DNA from: Azolla pinnata
Lineage: Eukaryota; Streptophyta; Polypodiopsida; Salviniales; Salviniaceae
Length of the DNA stretch: 30,100 nucleotides
Direction of reading: 5' to 3'
Assembly: GCA_037176905.1 (NCBI GenBank)
Contig: JBBBWG010027279.1
Location: 1 to 30,100, forward strand
Shown: positions 12,001 through 23,529 of the stretch, in pieces
How the letters are laid out: every line of letters begins with the position of its first letter
Position numbering within the stretch: position 1 is the first letter of the stretch
Position numbers and translations under genes: made by a program
The notes under the pieces: generated by a model
What the model saw: the letters and a program-made list of their open reading frames with translations, nothing else
Database searches by the model: none
What the model was told of the DNA's origin: nothing

Positions 12001-12462
12001 TTCTACTGGCTTTGGGAAGTTCTCCAATAATATGTTCTTTGACAGCAATGAACAGTTCGGAGATTTCAAACTCTCGACTGATTTAGATTGCAACACATGC
12101 AAATTTAGCAACATCCTATCAAATCAGTTCAAATCAACACCAATCTTAAGACTGGTTTCTGCACATCCGAGCTCAAATCAAGAATCCTTCCAAATCGACA
12201 AAGAAAAGCCTTTTCTCTCCATTGAAACAGAGCTATAATTTCAGCTCCAGCATCTAAGTTACTTGTACATCCAAATATATCCATAAAACATACACACATA
12301 CATAAACCAACAATCTCTTGCCAATCATCCCATCTTGCCTTCCACATGCTTCATTTGGAGCTCTGTTAATGAGCAGTGTACATCGATTTTAGGGTTTTTT
12401 TTTAGTAGGGCATCTGAATAGGTGTTTGTGTTGAATAACACTAACCATCATACCCTTGATTG

Positions 12463-15400
12463 CTAGCCCTTCAAAGAGTCTTGATTGAATTTTAGTTCTC
12501 CGAGTAGCCTTGAGAACCATCCTTGGCTGGCTTTCGAGCCGGACCTGCTCTTCAATACGTCCTGAAGCCTCTTGTACGACGGCTTCTCGTCTTCGACAGC
12601 AATACAATCACTATCCCCGTTCGAATCCACTACAAACACCTGGTGGGGAAAGAAGCATTTTACACCGAATCAGCAATTTCGTCGCAGTAACGACGCTTGT
12701 AACTGCTACACGCTGATCGAACGTCGAGAAAGGATCAAACAAGAAGGCACTGAAACAGTGGTTAGAAGAAGCAAAACTTGCGGGCAGATTCGCCTACTAT
12801 CGTCTTCACTAAACATATCCGGAGTTGATCTGCATACAGCAAACAAGTGTTCCTCGAATAGGATAGAAAGTTTCCGATCGATTATCCAACAGCTAGCTAC
12901 AGAATAAGAAATATCTACGAATGCGATATGATGTAGATATCGACAAATCTCAGAGATATGCAGTTATGCAGATTCATGAGGATGAATTTGCCATTACTCT
13001 CTAAACATTTCAAATGGGTGTTGTGAACCACTGATATGGATGAGGTGCAAAACACCCCAAAAAGAAAAGCCCAAGCAGTTTCAAAATTTTATTTGGATTT
13101 CATCGAGCGCCGTTGATGGATGTAAAACTAAAATATTGTACACAATAATGAACAGAAGTAGGACTTACCTGCCACTTTCCTGGATAACACTTCAGTAGTC
13201 TCACATCCTCCCCCATGACTCTCATCTGCTTTAGGTGGTACACCATGGAAAAGCTTGCAACAAACTCTTCCCTTGCTTTACGCTGTTCCCCGAATCCAAA
13301 GTCGGAGATAACCTGGTTATAATACCCATTGGCACAGCCTGAGTTCAAAAATCACTTTTTGTCTGTAACTTCCATCTTCTTAAAAAACAAATGCTGTTTT
13401 GTGCAATTTCCAGAAAAACATAAAACATAATCTCTCAACTGCCCTCTATCTTCTCATAAGAATATTATCATATGATTGAATGGCCCAAGTGTCAATTTTT
13501 ACACCGTTTCCATGCTTTCATTTCCACATTTGTAGGTTTCCTGATTAGGAGGGATGATATAACAGAGTAAGTGTACTGATTATGGGGAGCTCTATGTTAT
13601 GGAAGCATAAAACTATATATTCTATATAGCATCATAAATTTGCTTCTAGCAAATAGGATTTTCTAAGGAGTTAGCAAAGAAATAAAAATTAAAATCGGAG
13701 AATGACAAAAAAAACCCCAAAAACTATGGCTTTTTGTTACAAATTACAAATTAACACATAGACATTACAATTTTATGGCTTATTGGGTGTTACTTTGCGA
13801 ATTATAACTTTTTTGGGCGTCTGTTTGTCATTCTTCCATGGACAATATCAAATACAGTCAAGACACCTGTCCTGACTGCCATTGCGCATTCACCAATAGC
13901 AACAATTTGTCTTCAACATCTGCCAATTCTTTTACTTTCTCTAAGCTTTCAGCATTAGGAAATAAAACCAATATAACCTGAAAAAAAAAAAAAGGTTTGA
14001 TTAGGCATGATATAAGAGTCGCACTAAATATCTTCTCAACGTGTATCATTGGAAAACAATTTATGTATGCTCTCAATTCCAGAGTGCATGAATACAGGTC
14101 AACTTAATTGAAAGATGATGAAATGTACATTATGAGCATAATCAGCAATATACTGGTATGCTAGTATACGTATACATTTGGACATGCAAATGTAAATATG
14201 TATAAATTAGTATGCATGTTAACCATGAATAGGCATATGCATATGTGTGCAATGTGGTAGAAACCCAATAGAATCAATAATAGCTAGAGAACTCCTTTGG
14301 AAGGTAAGGAAAGTTTAAGGACATGATAGAACTAAACAAATATTTTTTCTGAAGCCCCAAGTAACCATCTGGAAAGGTCATTGTTTATGTGCGTGAATAA
14401 GAAATATGTGTGGACCTAATTTGGCTTACCTGCTCTGATTCCCACACTCCGACTGCATCGCCATCATCGATGATATACGTCTTAAAACTTCCATCTTGCA
14501 TTTGAGTTAGACCTTTCAATAAGCTCAATACAACAGGAGTTGCAGCTTTGAACTGCTGTTGTATGCCACCCTAATGATTGGTAGAAGAAAAGAAAAGAAG
14601 TTCTAGTTAGCAAAAGAGAGTAGAATATCTCCAACATCACAGACACACAATCCAACAAGTTTCTAATACTATATATAGTACAAAAGGGTATTCTGATGGG
14701 TTTTTGAAACCATTGGAGTATTCAATTCAATGTGTAAAACAAGCTAGGCATATTTGGGTACGGGCGCTTCCTGCCATTAAGAACAAAGATAAACTTTCAA
14801 AATGTCCCTGGAGCTGTGATAAAGAATTTCCCCACCCCCCAGACACACAGAGACATACCGGCCAATCATCCAGGTCTGTAGCTCCAATCAATGGTAATAG
14901 AATCTCTAGCTGAAGTCTTTTCAGCCCATCTTTTGAGGCTTGGTTGCATGCACTTGTTGCCTACAAAACCGCCCGTGTACAAATTCACACCCATGATAGA
15001 AATACATTCACTTACTACAAGCTGTATACATTTTTCTAGAACATTCTTTTTGCTTTGGTACTAACCTGGTCTATGCTCTCTTCAATTGTCAAGGGTACTG
15101 AAACTTTGCGAATGCTTCCAGAAGTTTTACTTGTACCAACCTGTTGGAATACACGTTGAAAACTCATGATTTCTTGGGCACCCAGGATTCACATCGATTT
15201 AAATAACAACCAGTATGTTATGTTCTGAAGGCAGAATGTAAAAACATTGCTGTTATACGAATTATAAGACCTACAAGGTTACCCTACAGCAATGTTCCAA
15301 ACCAAACACTGAGATGTCAATGTTACGAGGCTTGAGGCTTGGGCTTTGAATGTCGTGCTATCATCACAAATCTAGTTTGAGATCATGCACTCTTAACAGG

Positions 15401-17176
15401 TCATTCAATGAAAAGCTGTCTTTAAAACATTGGTAAATTCGAAGGCTGAAAACAATTGCATAGAATCTTTCTGCATGTTGGAGGCAAAAGGCCATCTTAG
15501 TATATTTCTCTCCACAAGAAATGCGAATACATTCCTCGTGGATCATCCATATCAATGATGCAATTAGTCAGCTGTTTATTCTTGGGTCAAAATTTATGTC
15601 AGCAAAACAGCTGATTAAGGGCGTCATTGTGAAAAGATTGCCAAATCCTGTATATCCATCTCATAGTTTGAGTACCTCTCTATCCATGGTTTTCAAATAA
15701 TACTGACCCCACACACTAACTTTCTATCAAACAGTTTATGGCTCTGGTTTATGCATTGGATACTCTTGTTCCTGCTCCCTGTGGGCCAGGCCAAATTCTT
15801 TAACACATTTTGGTACAAGATATATTAGAATATGCTCTGCTGTGCTTACCCAAACTACCCAAACATTCCGCACTGAAGGAAGTATTTACATTCATTAGCA
15901 TATCTATACATTCTTCTTCAAAAGTTTTCATGTTGCAATCCACTAACTTTCTTTGACTCAAAGTGTCCCTTGACATCTTGCAGTATACTTGAGCACAATA
16001 CATAATGGCATTATCATTGAAAGCATCATATATCATCAATTACAATGCGAAATTCTAATGCCTCTTCGTCTCCTCATTTTTTTAAACCTGTTGCGATATA
16101 TATTGCAACCCACTATGGCCCCTGCAATCCTACTAATAATACCTGGTTTACGTAAGCTATTAAGGATAACAGATGAACCGTTCACGAACTACTAATCCAT
16201 GTGTTTCTCCATGCATAAATCCATCTGTACAAAATCCCAGAGGTAGAAACCAACCATCAATACATCTGTCTTTGTCGTATGTCGATTTCTCCATTTACAT
16301 GATACAAATTTCAAACTAATCAAATATATACTTGTCCACGGTTGATCAATTCCTCTCCATCTCTATGAAATTTAAACCAAACTAGCTATCGACACATCAA
16401 ATGTTTGGCCCATTGTCAATCCATCTATTTCATCTATAAGATTTCAGACCGATCAACAAACAATATATTTATTTGTCTGTGGTAGATCAACCCATCCAAC
16501 CAACTAGATAAATTTCAAATGAAGTAGTTGCACATCTATGTGTCCGTGGTCTATCCGCCCATCATCATCATCATCATCATCATCATCCCGTTCTTCTTCT
16601 CCCAAAAAAAGATCTTTCCATTTAAGAAGGATTTTATATATCCATGTATAATCCAAGATATACAAATTGGACATAACAGTGGGAACTTTTCCCAAGTTGG
16701 TTCAGCTGGTAGCTGCTCGAAACAAGAGGTTTCGAGCACCATAATCCACTTCACCTATGCAAAATTCACCGATAATCTATACAAAGTTCAGAACACTGGA
16801 CTTGAACTGCCTCCCTCACGTGAACTCTTGCCCAGGTGATAAGCTGGAACAGCTCACCTAATGACAACATATTAAGCTCTCTTTCTCTCTCGTGGAGAAG
16901 GGGAAATACCTGAGCATTAGCATCTGTGGAAGCATGCGGAGGAGGGAGAATATGGTGATGGGTGACTGTAGAGCGAGCCATGCTTCCATGGCTGAATTCG
17001 TTCAGCAACGATGAGGATAACGATGAGGACGAGCGAGAATAAGCCTGTCTGTGGCGATTGGTCTTCAGATGAAGGGAAGAAGCAGCAGGAGGAGGAGGAA
17101 GAGGGGGAGGAGGTGAGTTGGGCAGTGAAGAAGAAGAAGAAGAAGAAGCTATGGGGAAGGCAGAAGCCATATCCAA
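12463..17176 (-). CDS. DUF1995-domain protein, probable chloroplast protein
   Basis: Seven coding exons, all in phase 0 and all GT-AG, give 338 residues: 17176-16910, 15140-15066, 14960-14859, 14570-14430, 13977-13867, 13312-13169 and 12639-12463. The first about 90 residues are rich in Ser, Pro and Ala with few acidic residues, as in a plastid transit peptide. Next come VPLTIEESIDQA, TDLDDWPGGIQQQFKAATP, VLFPNAESL, LLLVNAQWQSGQVISDFGFG and VRLLKCYPGKWQVFV, the block pattern I associate with plant DUF1995 proteins. One member of that family, LPA3, assists photosystem II assembly. Whether this is LPA3 or a different member is not decided here, so no symbol is given. A second in-frame ATG lies two codons after the first. 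Intron 1 is 1.77 kb. The 5' end is divergent from the PPR gene, 360 bp away. Confidence 0.88.
16200..16590. repeat. Diverged tandem repeat and (CAT)n tract in intron 1 of the DUF1995 gene
   Basis: Phrases such as TGTC(C/T)(A/G)(C/T)GGT(T/A)GATCAA and ATTTCA(A/G)A(C/T) recur at spacings of roughly 110-130 bp from about 16240 to 16555, pointing to old tandem copies. A clean (CAT)n run follows at about 16560-16587. The repeat call is modest because the copies are very degraded. Confidence 0.5.
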
Positions 17177-17536
17177 AAGCTCTGCTGTGTGTGATCACCA
17201 TACCGTATGTGCGACTGTATACAGCTACGTATAACCTTATGTGTATCGTATGTATGGCATCCGTATGTATATACACGTTGCACATATGTATGTATGTATG
17301 CAGTTTGCAGCTCATGTTCATGTATGTCTGTCTTGTTTGATTCTCACCAATCTGTTGGAGCTGCAAGCGCGTTGAAATCTAGAGGGGATTTCTGACAAGC
17401 CGTGGATTTAACAGCTTCCAGGCGCTAGATTCCAGATGGGTTGTTTTCCTCCAATTGTTCCCCTTAATTTCGATCCTCAATTCCTGAAGAAAGCAAAAGA
17501 ATGATGATCGCTGCCTGCCTCAAGTGATCTGGGTCC
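17177..17536. promoter_or_regulatory. Divergent promoter between the DUF1995 and PDF-PPR genes
   Basis: Only 360 bp separate two start codons pointing in opposite directions, so the two 5' UTRs and core promoters must share this space unless further untranslated exons exist. The sequence includes a GTATGTATGTATG tract near 17288-17300 and TATA-like AT-rich steps near 17268. Both flanking products are predicted organellar proteins. Shared control is inference. Confidence 0.5.
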
Positions 17537-20500
17537 ATGGCAAGTCAGAAGCTTTGCCATGGAAGGATGGAGCTCCTGTGGAAACACTACTTCCGGGATC
17601 CTCTTTCGTGGTATGACAACAGAACCACCAAGGTGGGTACATGGTAGAAGAAGATGGAAGAGAAGGAGAAAGAGTCTTAAGACGAAGCTACCATTCTTCG
17701 GCATTCTTTGTATCCTTCTCTGGTTTCAGTTTTCTCTCAGTTATGTCTTTCTTCTTCACTTGGGTCATTTACAACTGTTTTGTTTTCTTGTTCTCATCAG
17801 TCAACAAAAGAAACAGTCTTACTTCCTTTTTGTTGTTTTGGATGATTGATTGTTTTTTCTTCTCTATGTTTGTGTCCTAAATCAGTAGCCATTATGTGTT
17901 TTTACCTTGCTTTATCTGATTGATTCATTCGTTTTGTATTACTTATGTCTATATCTTCTCTTCATGCAGAGTAGCTCAATCTCCCCTGATTTCAGACACA
18001 AAACATCCTGTTCTGAGTCTCTATGGGTCCATGGTTGCTTTAATCCTTGTTGGGTTTCTGAAGAGCTTACAAGAAGAGCGGAGAAAGCAACCCCTGGGGA
18101 GATAAAAATCAGGTATGAGGAAGAAGAAGAAGAAGAAGAAGAGATTATCTATGGAAGTGATGCAGGGCATTTTGATTTGCTTATGGATTGTACGCAAGAA
18201 AGGATCTCTAATATGGATTACTTACAACTAGGTATGAGAAAAGAGAAGAGGAAGAAGAGATTAGGGCTGGAATCCAGAAAGAGGAATGTTTGGAGTCTAC
18301 TTATGTGTCCTTGCTTATCAGTTGTACGAAGAGGAAGGATGTCGGTGAAGGTGCAAAAGTACATGGTCATATCCGAAGGATGGGTTTGCTGGATAAAAGA
18401 AGCCCTTACGTAGGGAGTGCTTTGATCAGCATGTATGCCAAGTGCGGGAAGCTTCAAGAAGCAAGGCAAGTGCTCGAAGAGCTTGCTTTCAGATGTGTAG
18501 TATCATGGAACTCGTTGATCTCAGGATATGCCCAACATAGGCAATCTCGAGAAGCCATAGATTGCTTCGATCAGATGCAAAATGAGGGTGTCTCCCCAGA
18601 TGCCATCACCTTCACTTGCATCCTAAAGGCATGTGGAATGGGAAAGAATATAATCAAAGGAAAGCTGATCCATGAAGCTATAGTGGATGGTGGATTGTTA
18701 AAGAAGGACGTCGTGCTCGGAACTGCTTTGGTAGATATGTATATAAAATGTGGTGATCTTGCAAAGGGAGAAGAAGTGCTCAGAGAGCTCCCTGTTCGAG
18801 ATCAAGTGACTTGGAATGCAGTGATTACAGGATATGCCCAAGAAGGTCAAGGCCATGAAGCGTTCAATTGTTTTGAATGCATGCGAAAGGAGGGTTTCTC
18901 CATGGATTCGGTCACATTTCTTTCAGTTTTGAAGGCATGTAGTGTCTCGAAGGACGTGAGTAGAGGGGTACTTCTCCATGATGAGATCGTGGAGAAAGGC
19001 TGGTTGGTAAAGGATTTAGCAGTTGGAAACGCATTGGTGGACATGTATGCGAAGTGTGGCGCCCTCACAAAAGCGCATCAAGTGCTTGAAGAGCTTCCTA
19101 TTCGGAATGTGATCTCTTGGAATTCATTAGTTGCAGGGTATGCCCAAGAGGGTCAGGATCATAATGCACTGAACTGTTTCGAACAAATGCGAAACGAGGG
19201 CGTATCTCCAGATCCGGTCACCTTCATTTGCATTTTGAATGCGTGCGCCAAAACTAGAGCTATCGAGAAAGGAAAACAAGTCCATGAAGAGGTTGCAAGT
19301 CTTGGATTGTTGGAAAAGAGTTGCGTTCTCAGTAATGCTCTGATAGACATGTATGCGAAATGTGGAGTGCTTGAAAAGGCTCAGGCAGTGCTTGAAAAGC
19401 TTCCGAATCGGGATGTGGTCGCTTGGTCTGCCATTATTGCAGGGTATGCCGAACAAGGGCAAGGTCATGAAGCGCTAGAGTGTTTGGAAAGAATGCAAAG
19501 TGATGGGCTGTCGCCTAATGCGGTTACTTTGATTTCAATTTTAAAGGCGTGTGGAAGTATAGGAGCTGTGAAGAAAGGGAAAGACATTCATGATGAAATC
19601 ATGAAGAGGGGATTATTGCCCAAGAATGCGGTGCTTGGCACTGCGGTGGTGGATATGTATGCCAAGTGTGGCCTGCTTGCAAAAGCTCGAGAAGTCCTAG
19701 AAGAGCTTCCTATGAAAAACACAGTCTCGTGGTCTGCTCTTCTTGGCGGGTGTGGTCAGCAAGGGAAAGGCAACTTGGCATTGGAATGCTTCGAACACAT
19801 GCAAAACCAAGGTCTCTCTCCTGATGAAGTGACCTTCGTTTGCATCCTTAAGGCTTGCGGCAGCACGCACTCTTTGGACAAGGGCAAACAAGTTCATGAT
19901 GAGATTGCAAGCAAAAGGCTTCTGGAGACGAATGGTACGCTCGGAAATGCTTTGGTGGATATGTATTGCAAATGCGGTGCTCTTGCGCGAGCGCAAGAGG
20001 TTTTCAAAGAGCTGCCTTCTCGTGATGTCATATCCTGGAATACACTAATTGCAGGGTATACCCAACGAGGGCAATATCGTGAAGCATTGGACCTTTTGAA
20101 ACAAATGCGGAATGAAGGCTTCCATCCCGATGCAGTCAGCTTCATTTGCATATTGCAAGCGTGTGGCAGCATCGGAGCTATAGACGAGGGCAAACAAATT
20201 CATGATGAGGTTCTGGGTAAGGGCTTGCTGGAGAAAGATGCCATGCTTGGAAATGCTTTAGTGGATATGTATGCTAAATGTGGCTTGCTTGCAAGAGCAC
20301 AAGAGGTCCTATTGGAACTTCCCATCCAGGATCTCGTTGCCTGGAATGCGCTGATTGCAGGGTATGCTGAGCAGAGGCAAGGTAAAGAAGCATTGAAGTG
20401 TTTTAATCAAATGCAGAGTGCTGGTCTCTCTCCCAATGATGTCACATTGCTATGCGTTCTCAATGCATGCTGTCACTCGGGACTCTTAGAGGAAAGCCAA

Positions 20501-20878
20501 TCCATTTTTAGGGATATGACCTCTAAATATGGTGTTACTCCAAAGGTAGAACATCACACTTGTATGATCATGGCCTTTGGATACGCTGGGCTCTTTGAGA
20601 ACGCGCTGTCGACGATCAAAGGAATGCCATCTAGCGATGATCCGGTGATCTGGCTTGCACTGTTGGGTGCTTGCAGGAAATGGGGAAATGTGGAGCTTGG
20701 AAAACTAGCTTTTGACCAAGCCATACAACTCGATGGTACTTGTTCTGCAGCCTATGTTATCATGATCAATCTTTTCACCCTTGCTGGCATGCAAGAGGAT
20801 GCAGAGAAAGCCGAAGCGATGAGATTGAAATACGCTGACAAAAAGAAACTAGCCTCCGAGATACATCAAACAATCTGA
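17537..20878 (+). CDS. PDF-motif plus PLS-class PPR (E-type) fusion protein
   Basis: Three exons, 17537-17632, 17970-18112 and 18232-20878, join in frame through GT-AG introns to give 961 residues. Residues about 14-62 form an OSB-type PDF motif: LWKHYFRDPLSWYDNR, then PDFRHKT, LWV and NPCWV. OSB proteins use this motif to bind single-stranded DNA in organelles. After an acidic Lys/Glu linker, seven PLS triplets of about 101-102 residues follow, each with an ALVDMYAKCG-like and a SWNSLIAGYAQ-like segment. The end is an E1/E2-like tail (VIWLALLGACRKWGNVELG; AAYVIMINLFTLAG) with no DYW deaminase. PLS-PPR proteins bind organellar RNA, usually for C-to-U editing with a partner deaminase. The long exon alone lacks a proper start: after the in-frame TAA at 18209 its first ATG, at 18380, lies inside the first repeat. 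The N-terminus is not a clear transit peptide, so a further upstream exon is possible. Confidence 0.85.
18111..18348. repeat. Tandem duplication that contains intron 2 of the PPR gene
   Basis: AGGTATGAG occurs at 18111 and again at 18230, exactly at the donor and acceptor of the 119-nt intron. Downstream of each come a GAA-rich tract, GAGATTA (18141 and 18257) and TTGCTTAT-(3 nt)-TTGTACG (18177 and 18311). Copy 1 could translate as LLMDCTQERI and copy 2 as LLISCTKRKD. Copy 1 is now intronic and degenerate. Confidence 0.8.
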
Positions 20879-21587
20879 ATGGCTATACATGTTATGTACT
20901 CTGAGATGTATACAAAAGGAATACTTGTGAGATATGTTTCACAGCAATCCTGTGTTCTGATCAAATGGACATCCTGATACGAGAAGAGTGTACTATCACA
21001 ATCTTCACATTTGTATATTGTTCAAATGTAAATTGCAAATCGGGGGATTTTGACTGTAGATAACTGCAACAAAGTCCTTTTCAATTGATTTCGAAACAGA
21101 GATGCAACGAAAGGATACATTCTCTGCTGTTGCAGCATATAACCCTTCTTGTACATATGAGAGAGTAAGTCGACATATGGGAGGTAAAAAGCTTTACAGA
21201 TGTAATCGAGTCACATGTAGTCAAAATAACCAAAGATGTAAACATCTGCAAGCTCTGTGTGGCCCTGTTCCAATCAATATATTTTAGAATCATCGAATTA
21301 AACCTAAATTTGGAAGGAATGATTTCAAGAGAATGTACATCTTGCAATTGATCATTTCTACATATGAATTTGATCAACATTACATAACTGAGATATCTGA
21401 TTGCACGAATACGAGCACTCATCTACACCATCGGAGAAGATATGGCCAGCAATTGTTTACTTTTTAGTAAATTTTGCATACAATTCTTGCCTCATGCACT
21501 CCTGCATCTGGCAGCCTTCATGGGTCAAACACATGAGACGCCCGTGGGATGAATCATTTGTAACTACTTTCGTGGTTTTGTCTTTCC
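20879..21587. other. Convergent intergenic region, PPR gene to FdC2
   Basis: About 710 bp between two facing stop codons, holding both 3' UTRs. It is AT-rich with TGTAAAT and TGTATA motifs near 21010-21025 that could help polyadenylation. No gene is supported here. Confidence 0.65.
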
Positions 21588-23368
21588 CTATTCATCTGCA
21601 ACAGCTAGCTCCAATGCATAGTCATCTCTCTCCTGGGGTTAAAAATACACTCTAGTTAAATCCAAATGGTTCTGTAACTACGTCTGCTTCTGAACAGTGA
21701 ACTAAAAACATGAAGCACTCACCAGAGGACCCCTGGCAAAGTACTGCCCAAACTGTAACCAATATACCTGTATTAAGATAAGAAGTAGCCATTGAGTGCA
21801 ATGTGGTAGAATTAACTACATTGATCGACATGAAGATAAATAGAACAAGACTAAACCCTAAAATATAATCCAATCCAATGACCTCATCTTCATCTTGCGT
21901 CTCCACCTCGAGGTCTGAGAGTGGATATCCAACACAAAGAAGAGCATATCCCTGAAAACATCACATTTGTGACCTTAAAGATAAAACCAAACTCCATGTC
22001 CAAGGCTATTATGCATGTGTACTCCTGACATATCCATACTTCAAAGTTCGAACTATGTGGCCTAAAAGCTTATCACATCAGTGATTGTGCATTGTTTCGC
22101 AGCATTCAAAATAGAGATAATATACAAGTAAAATTTAACATAGCAAACCTGTTCTTTCAGCTCGGTAGAAATTCCAAGAGCTCTTGGCTGGTAAATCTCT
22201 CCCGATTTGACACGAACAGCACATGCAGTACAACAACCTGACAATCAAAGACAAACTTATTTTTGCCGAGGATTTTGAAACACAAACCAACTATTCCACC
22301 AAAGCCCAACACGAAAATATTTAGAGTTCCATAACAATATCTGAGTTTGAGAGAATACAGCATCAAACTTCTAATTTTTCTAGCTCACGGGCCACACAAT
22401 TTTCTGTAGCTTAAGAGCATAATGCTCAGGAGATTAATAGTACAACGTGGAAAGAAAACCATGACATTTACCATGCCTACAAGAAAATGGTAGGTCTACA
22501 TCCTGATATTCGGCGGTGTGCAATATGTACTGATCCTGCAGACACGAATGGCAACAAATTTAGTACTTTCAAATGGTAAAATAACCAGCGACTTAAAATG
22601 ACATTCGTCCACCATGAAAGAGAATGCGTATCTCTCGCGAATCTTTGCCTTCCAAATGAAGAAGAGGGAGACAACTCCCAACCCATTCCCATTCATCAAA
22701 AAACGAGCACAAGACGATTTGTGGCACGAATCGCTTGAGGAACAATCTACCCCTCGGAGAACGAAACAAATCCTCGAAGGTATTTCCATTAACCAAGTAC
22801 AAAAGCTGAGGAGGAGTTGGAGATGCTCAAATGTTCCTCATACTGGGGCTGAAACATTTTCCCTTGTAAATCCAAAAGTTTCCAAAGTAACCAATCTCGG
22901 AAGATGCTTGGAACACCTTCAAGGATGCCAGCACCCTCCCCAAAAGCCAACTTCCAAGCACATGATCAAGGAAGCTCTTGAGAAACCCTGACCTTTTCAA
23001 ACACGGATTGCTTGGGGGGGGGAAGGAAAGAAGCCCAAATCCTTTCCAGAAGCGGCATAGGAGAACTTTACCTCAGGAACTTGGACCGTGTGCACCGCCC
23101 CTGATTTGCGGTCGTGGACAGTGACGGTGTGGACGGGGACATCGAGGGCATCGGCGTCGAAAGACGTCCTCAAGTCGCCTTCATCTTTGTGGGTGACCAC
23201 GTTTCTGATCACGCGGCTGCAGCTTCTCGGGGTCCGGCAGCGCCCAATTCTCCGGAGCAGTCGTTGGTGCTGAGCTCTGCTGCTAGAGCCTTCGTCTGGC
23301 AAGCTGGAAGGCGAGAAGCGCGAGAGAGAGGAGGAGGGCAATGCTGGTGCTGCCATAGCCATAGCCAT
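21588..23368 (-). CDS. FdC2: Plastid ferredoxin-like 2Fe-2S protein FdC2
   Basis: FdC2 is a ferredoxin variant with a C-terminal extension, located in plastids and linked in angiosperms to photosynthetic electron transfer and chlorophyll metabolism. Six exons, 23368-23072, 22535-22472, 22237-22149, 21951-21883, 21767-21723 and 21632-21588, give 202 residues. Residues 1 to about 65 form a Ser/Arg-rich transit peptide after MAMAMAAPA. The mature part has VPVHTVTVHDRKSGAVHTV, DQYILHTAE and a cluster site with Cys 118, 123, 126 and 156, the exact CX4CX2CX29C spacing of plant ferredoxins. FdC2-specific segments follow: GISTELKEQGYALLCVGYP, SDLEVETQDEDEVYWLQFG, YFARGPL, and the short last exon ERDDYALELAVADE. 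Three in-frame ATGs at the start leave the exact initiator open. The gene is divergent from eL31. Confidence 0.96.
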
Positions 23369-23528
23369 AGCCAGAGCAGGAAATCACAGCATTGGAACAG
23401 GGGAAGGAACAAGGAACAGGGGAAGGAACAGGATGAAGAAGAAACAACACAAAATCCAAATCTTTTCATTCAGCTCCACTTGTCTTTGTTTTTGGAGGCC
23501 AATCCCAAACAGATTTGCTTCTTGGATT
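23369..23528 (-). promoter_or_regulatory. FdC2 upstream region
   Basis: This 160-bp stretch lies between the FdC2 start codon and the 45-bp minisatellite. It includes a GGGGAAGGAACA duplication near 23400-23430. Promoter or 5' UTR status is inferred from position. Confidence 0.4.
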
Positions 23529-23529
23529 T

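Noticed and set aside
12600..12630. tRNA-like B-box, CCGTTCGAATCC
   Set aside because: It matches a T-arm by chance. No acceptor stem, anticodon arm or A-box is found nearby, and the opposite strand is the last coding exon of the DUF1995 gene.
17907..18413. A 168-codon frame running through intron 2 of the PPR gene
   Set aside because: Its first part is real exon 2, but beyond 18112 it reads the intron and then the PPR exon out of frame. Splicing at 18112/18232 restores the PPR frame.
18290..20878. PPR protein as a single-exon gene starting at 18290
   Set aside because: Position 18290 is TTG, not ATG. No ATG lies between the upstream stop at 18209 and codon 18380, which is inside the first repeat. 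In-frame upstream exons explain the gene better.
22614..22991. Plus-strand 125-codon frame in FdC2 intron 1
   Set aside because: It lies antisense within an intron bounded by well-supported FdC2 exons and resembles no family I know.
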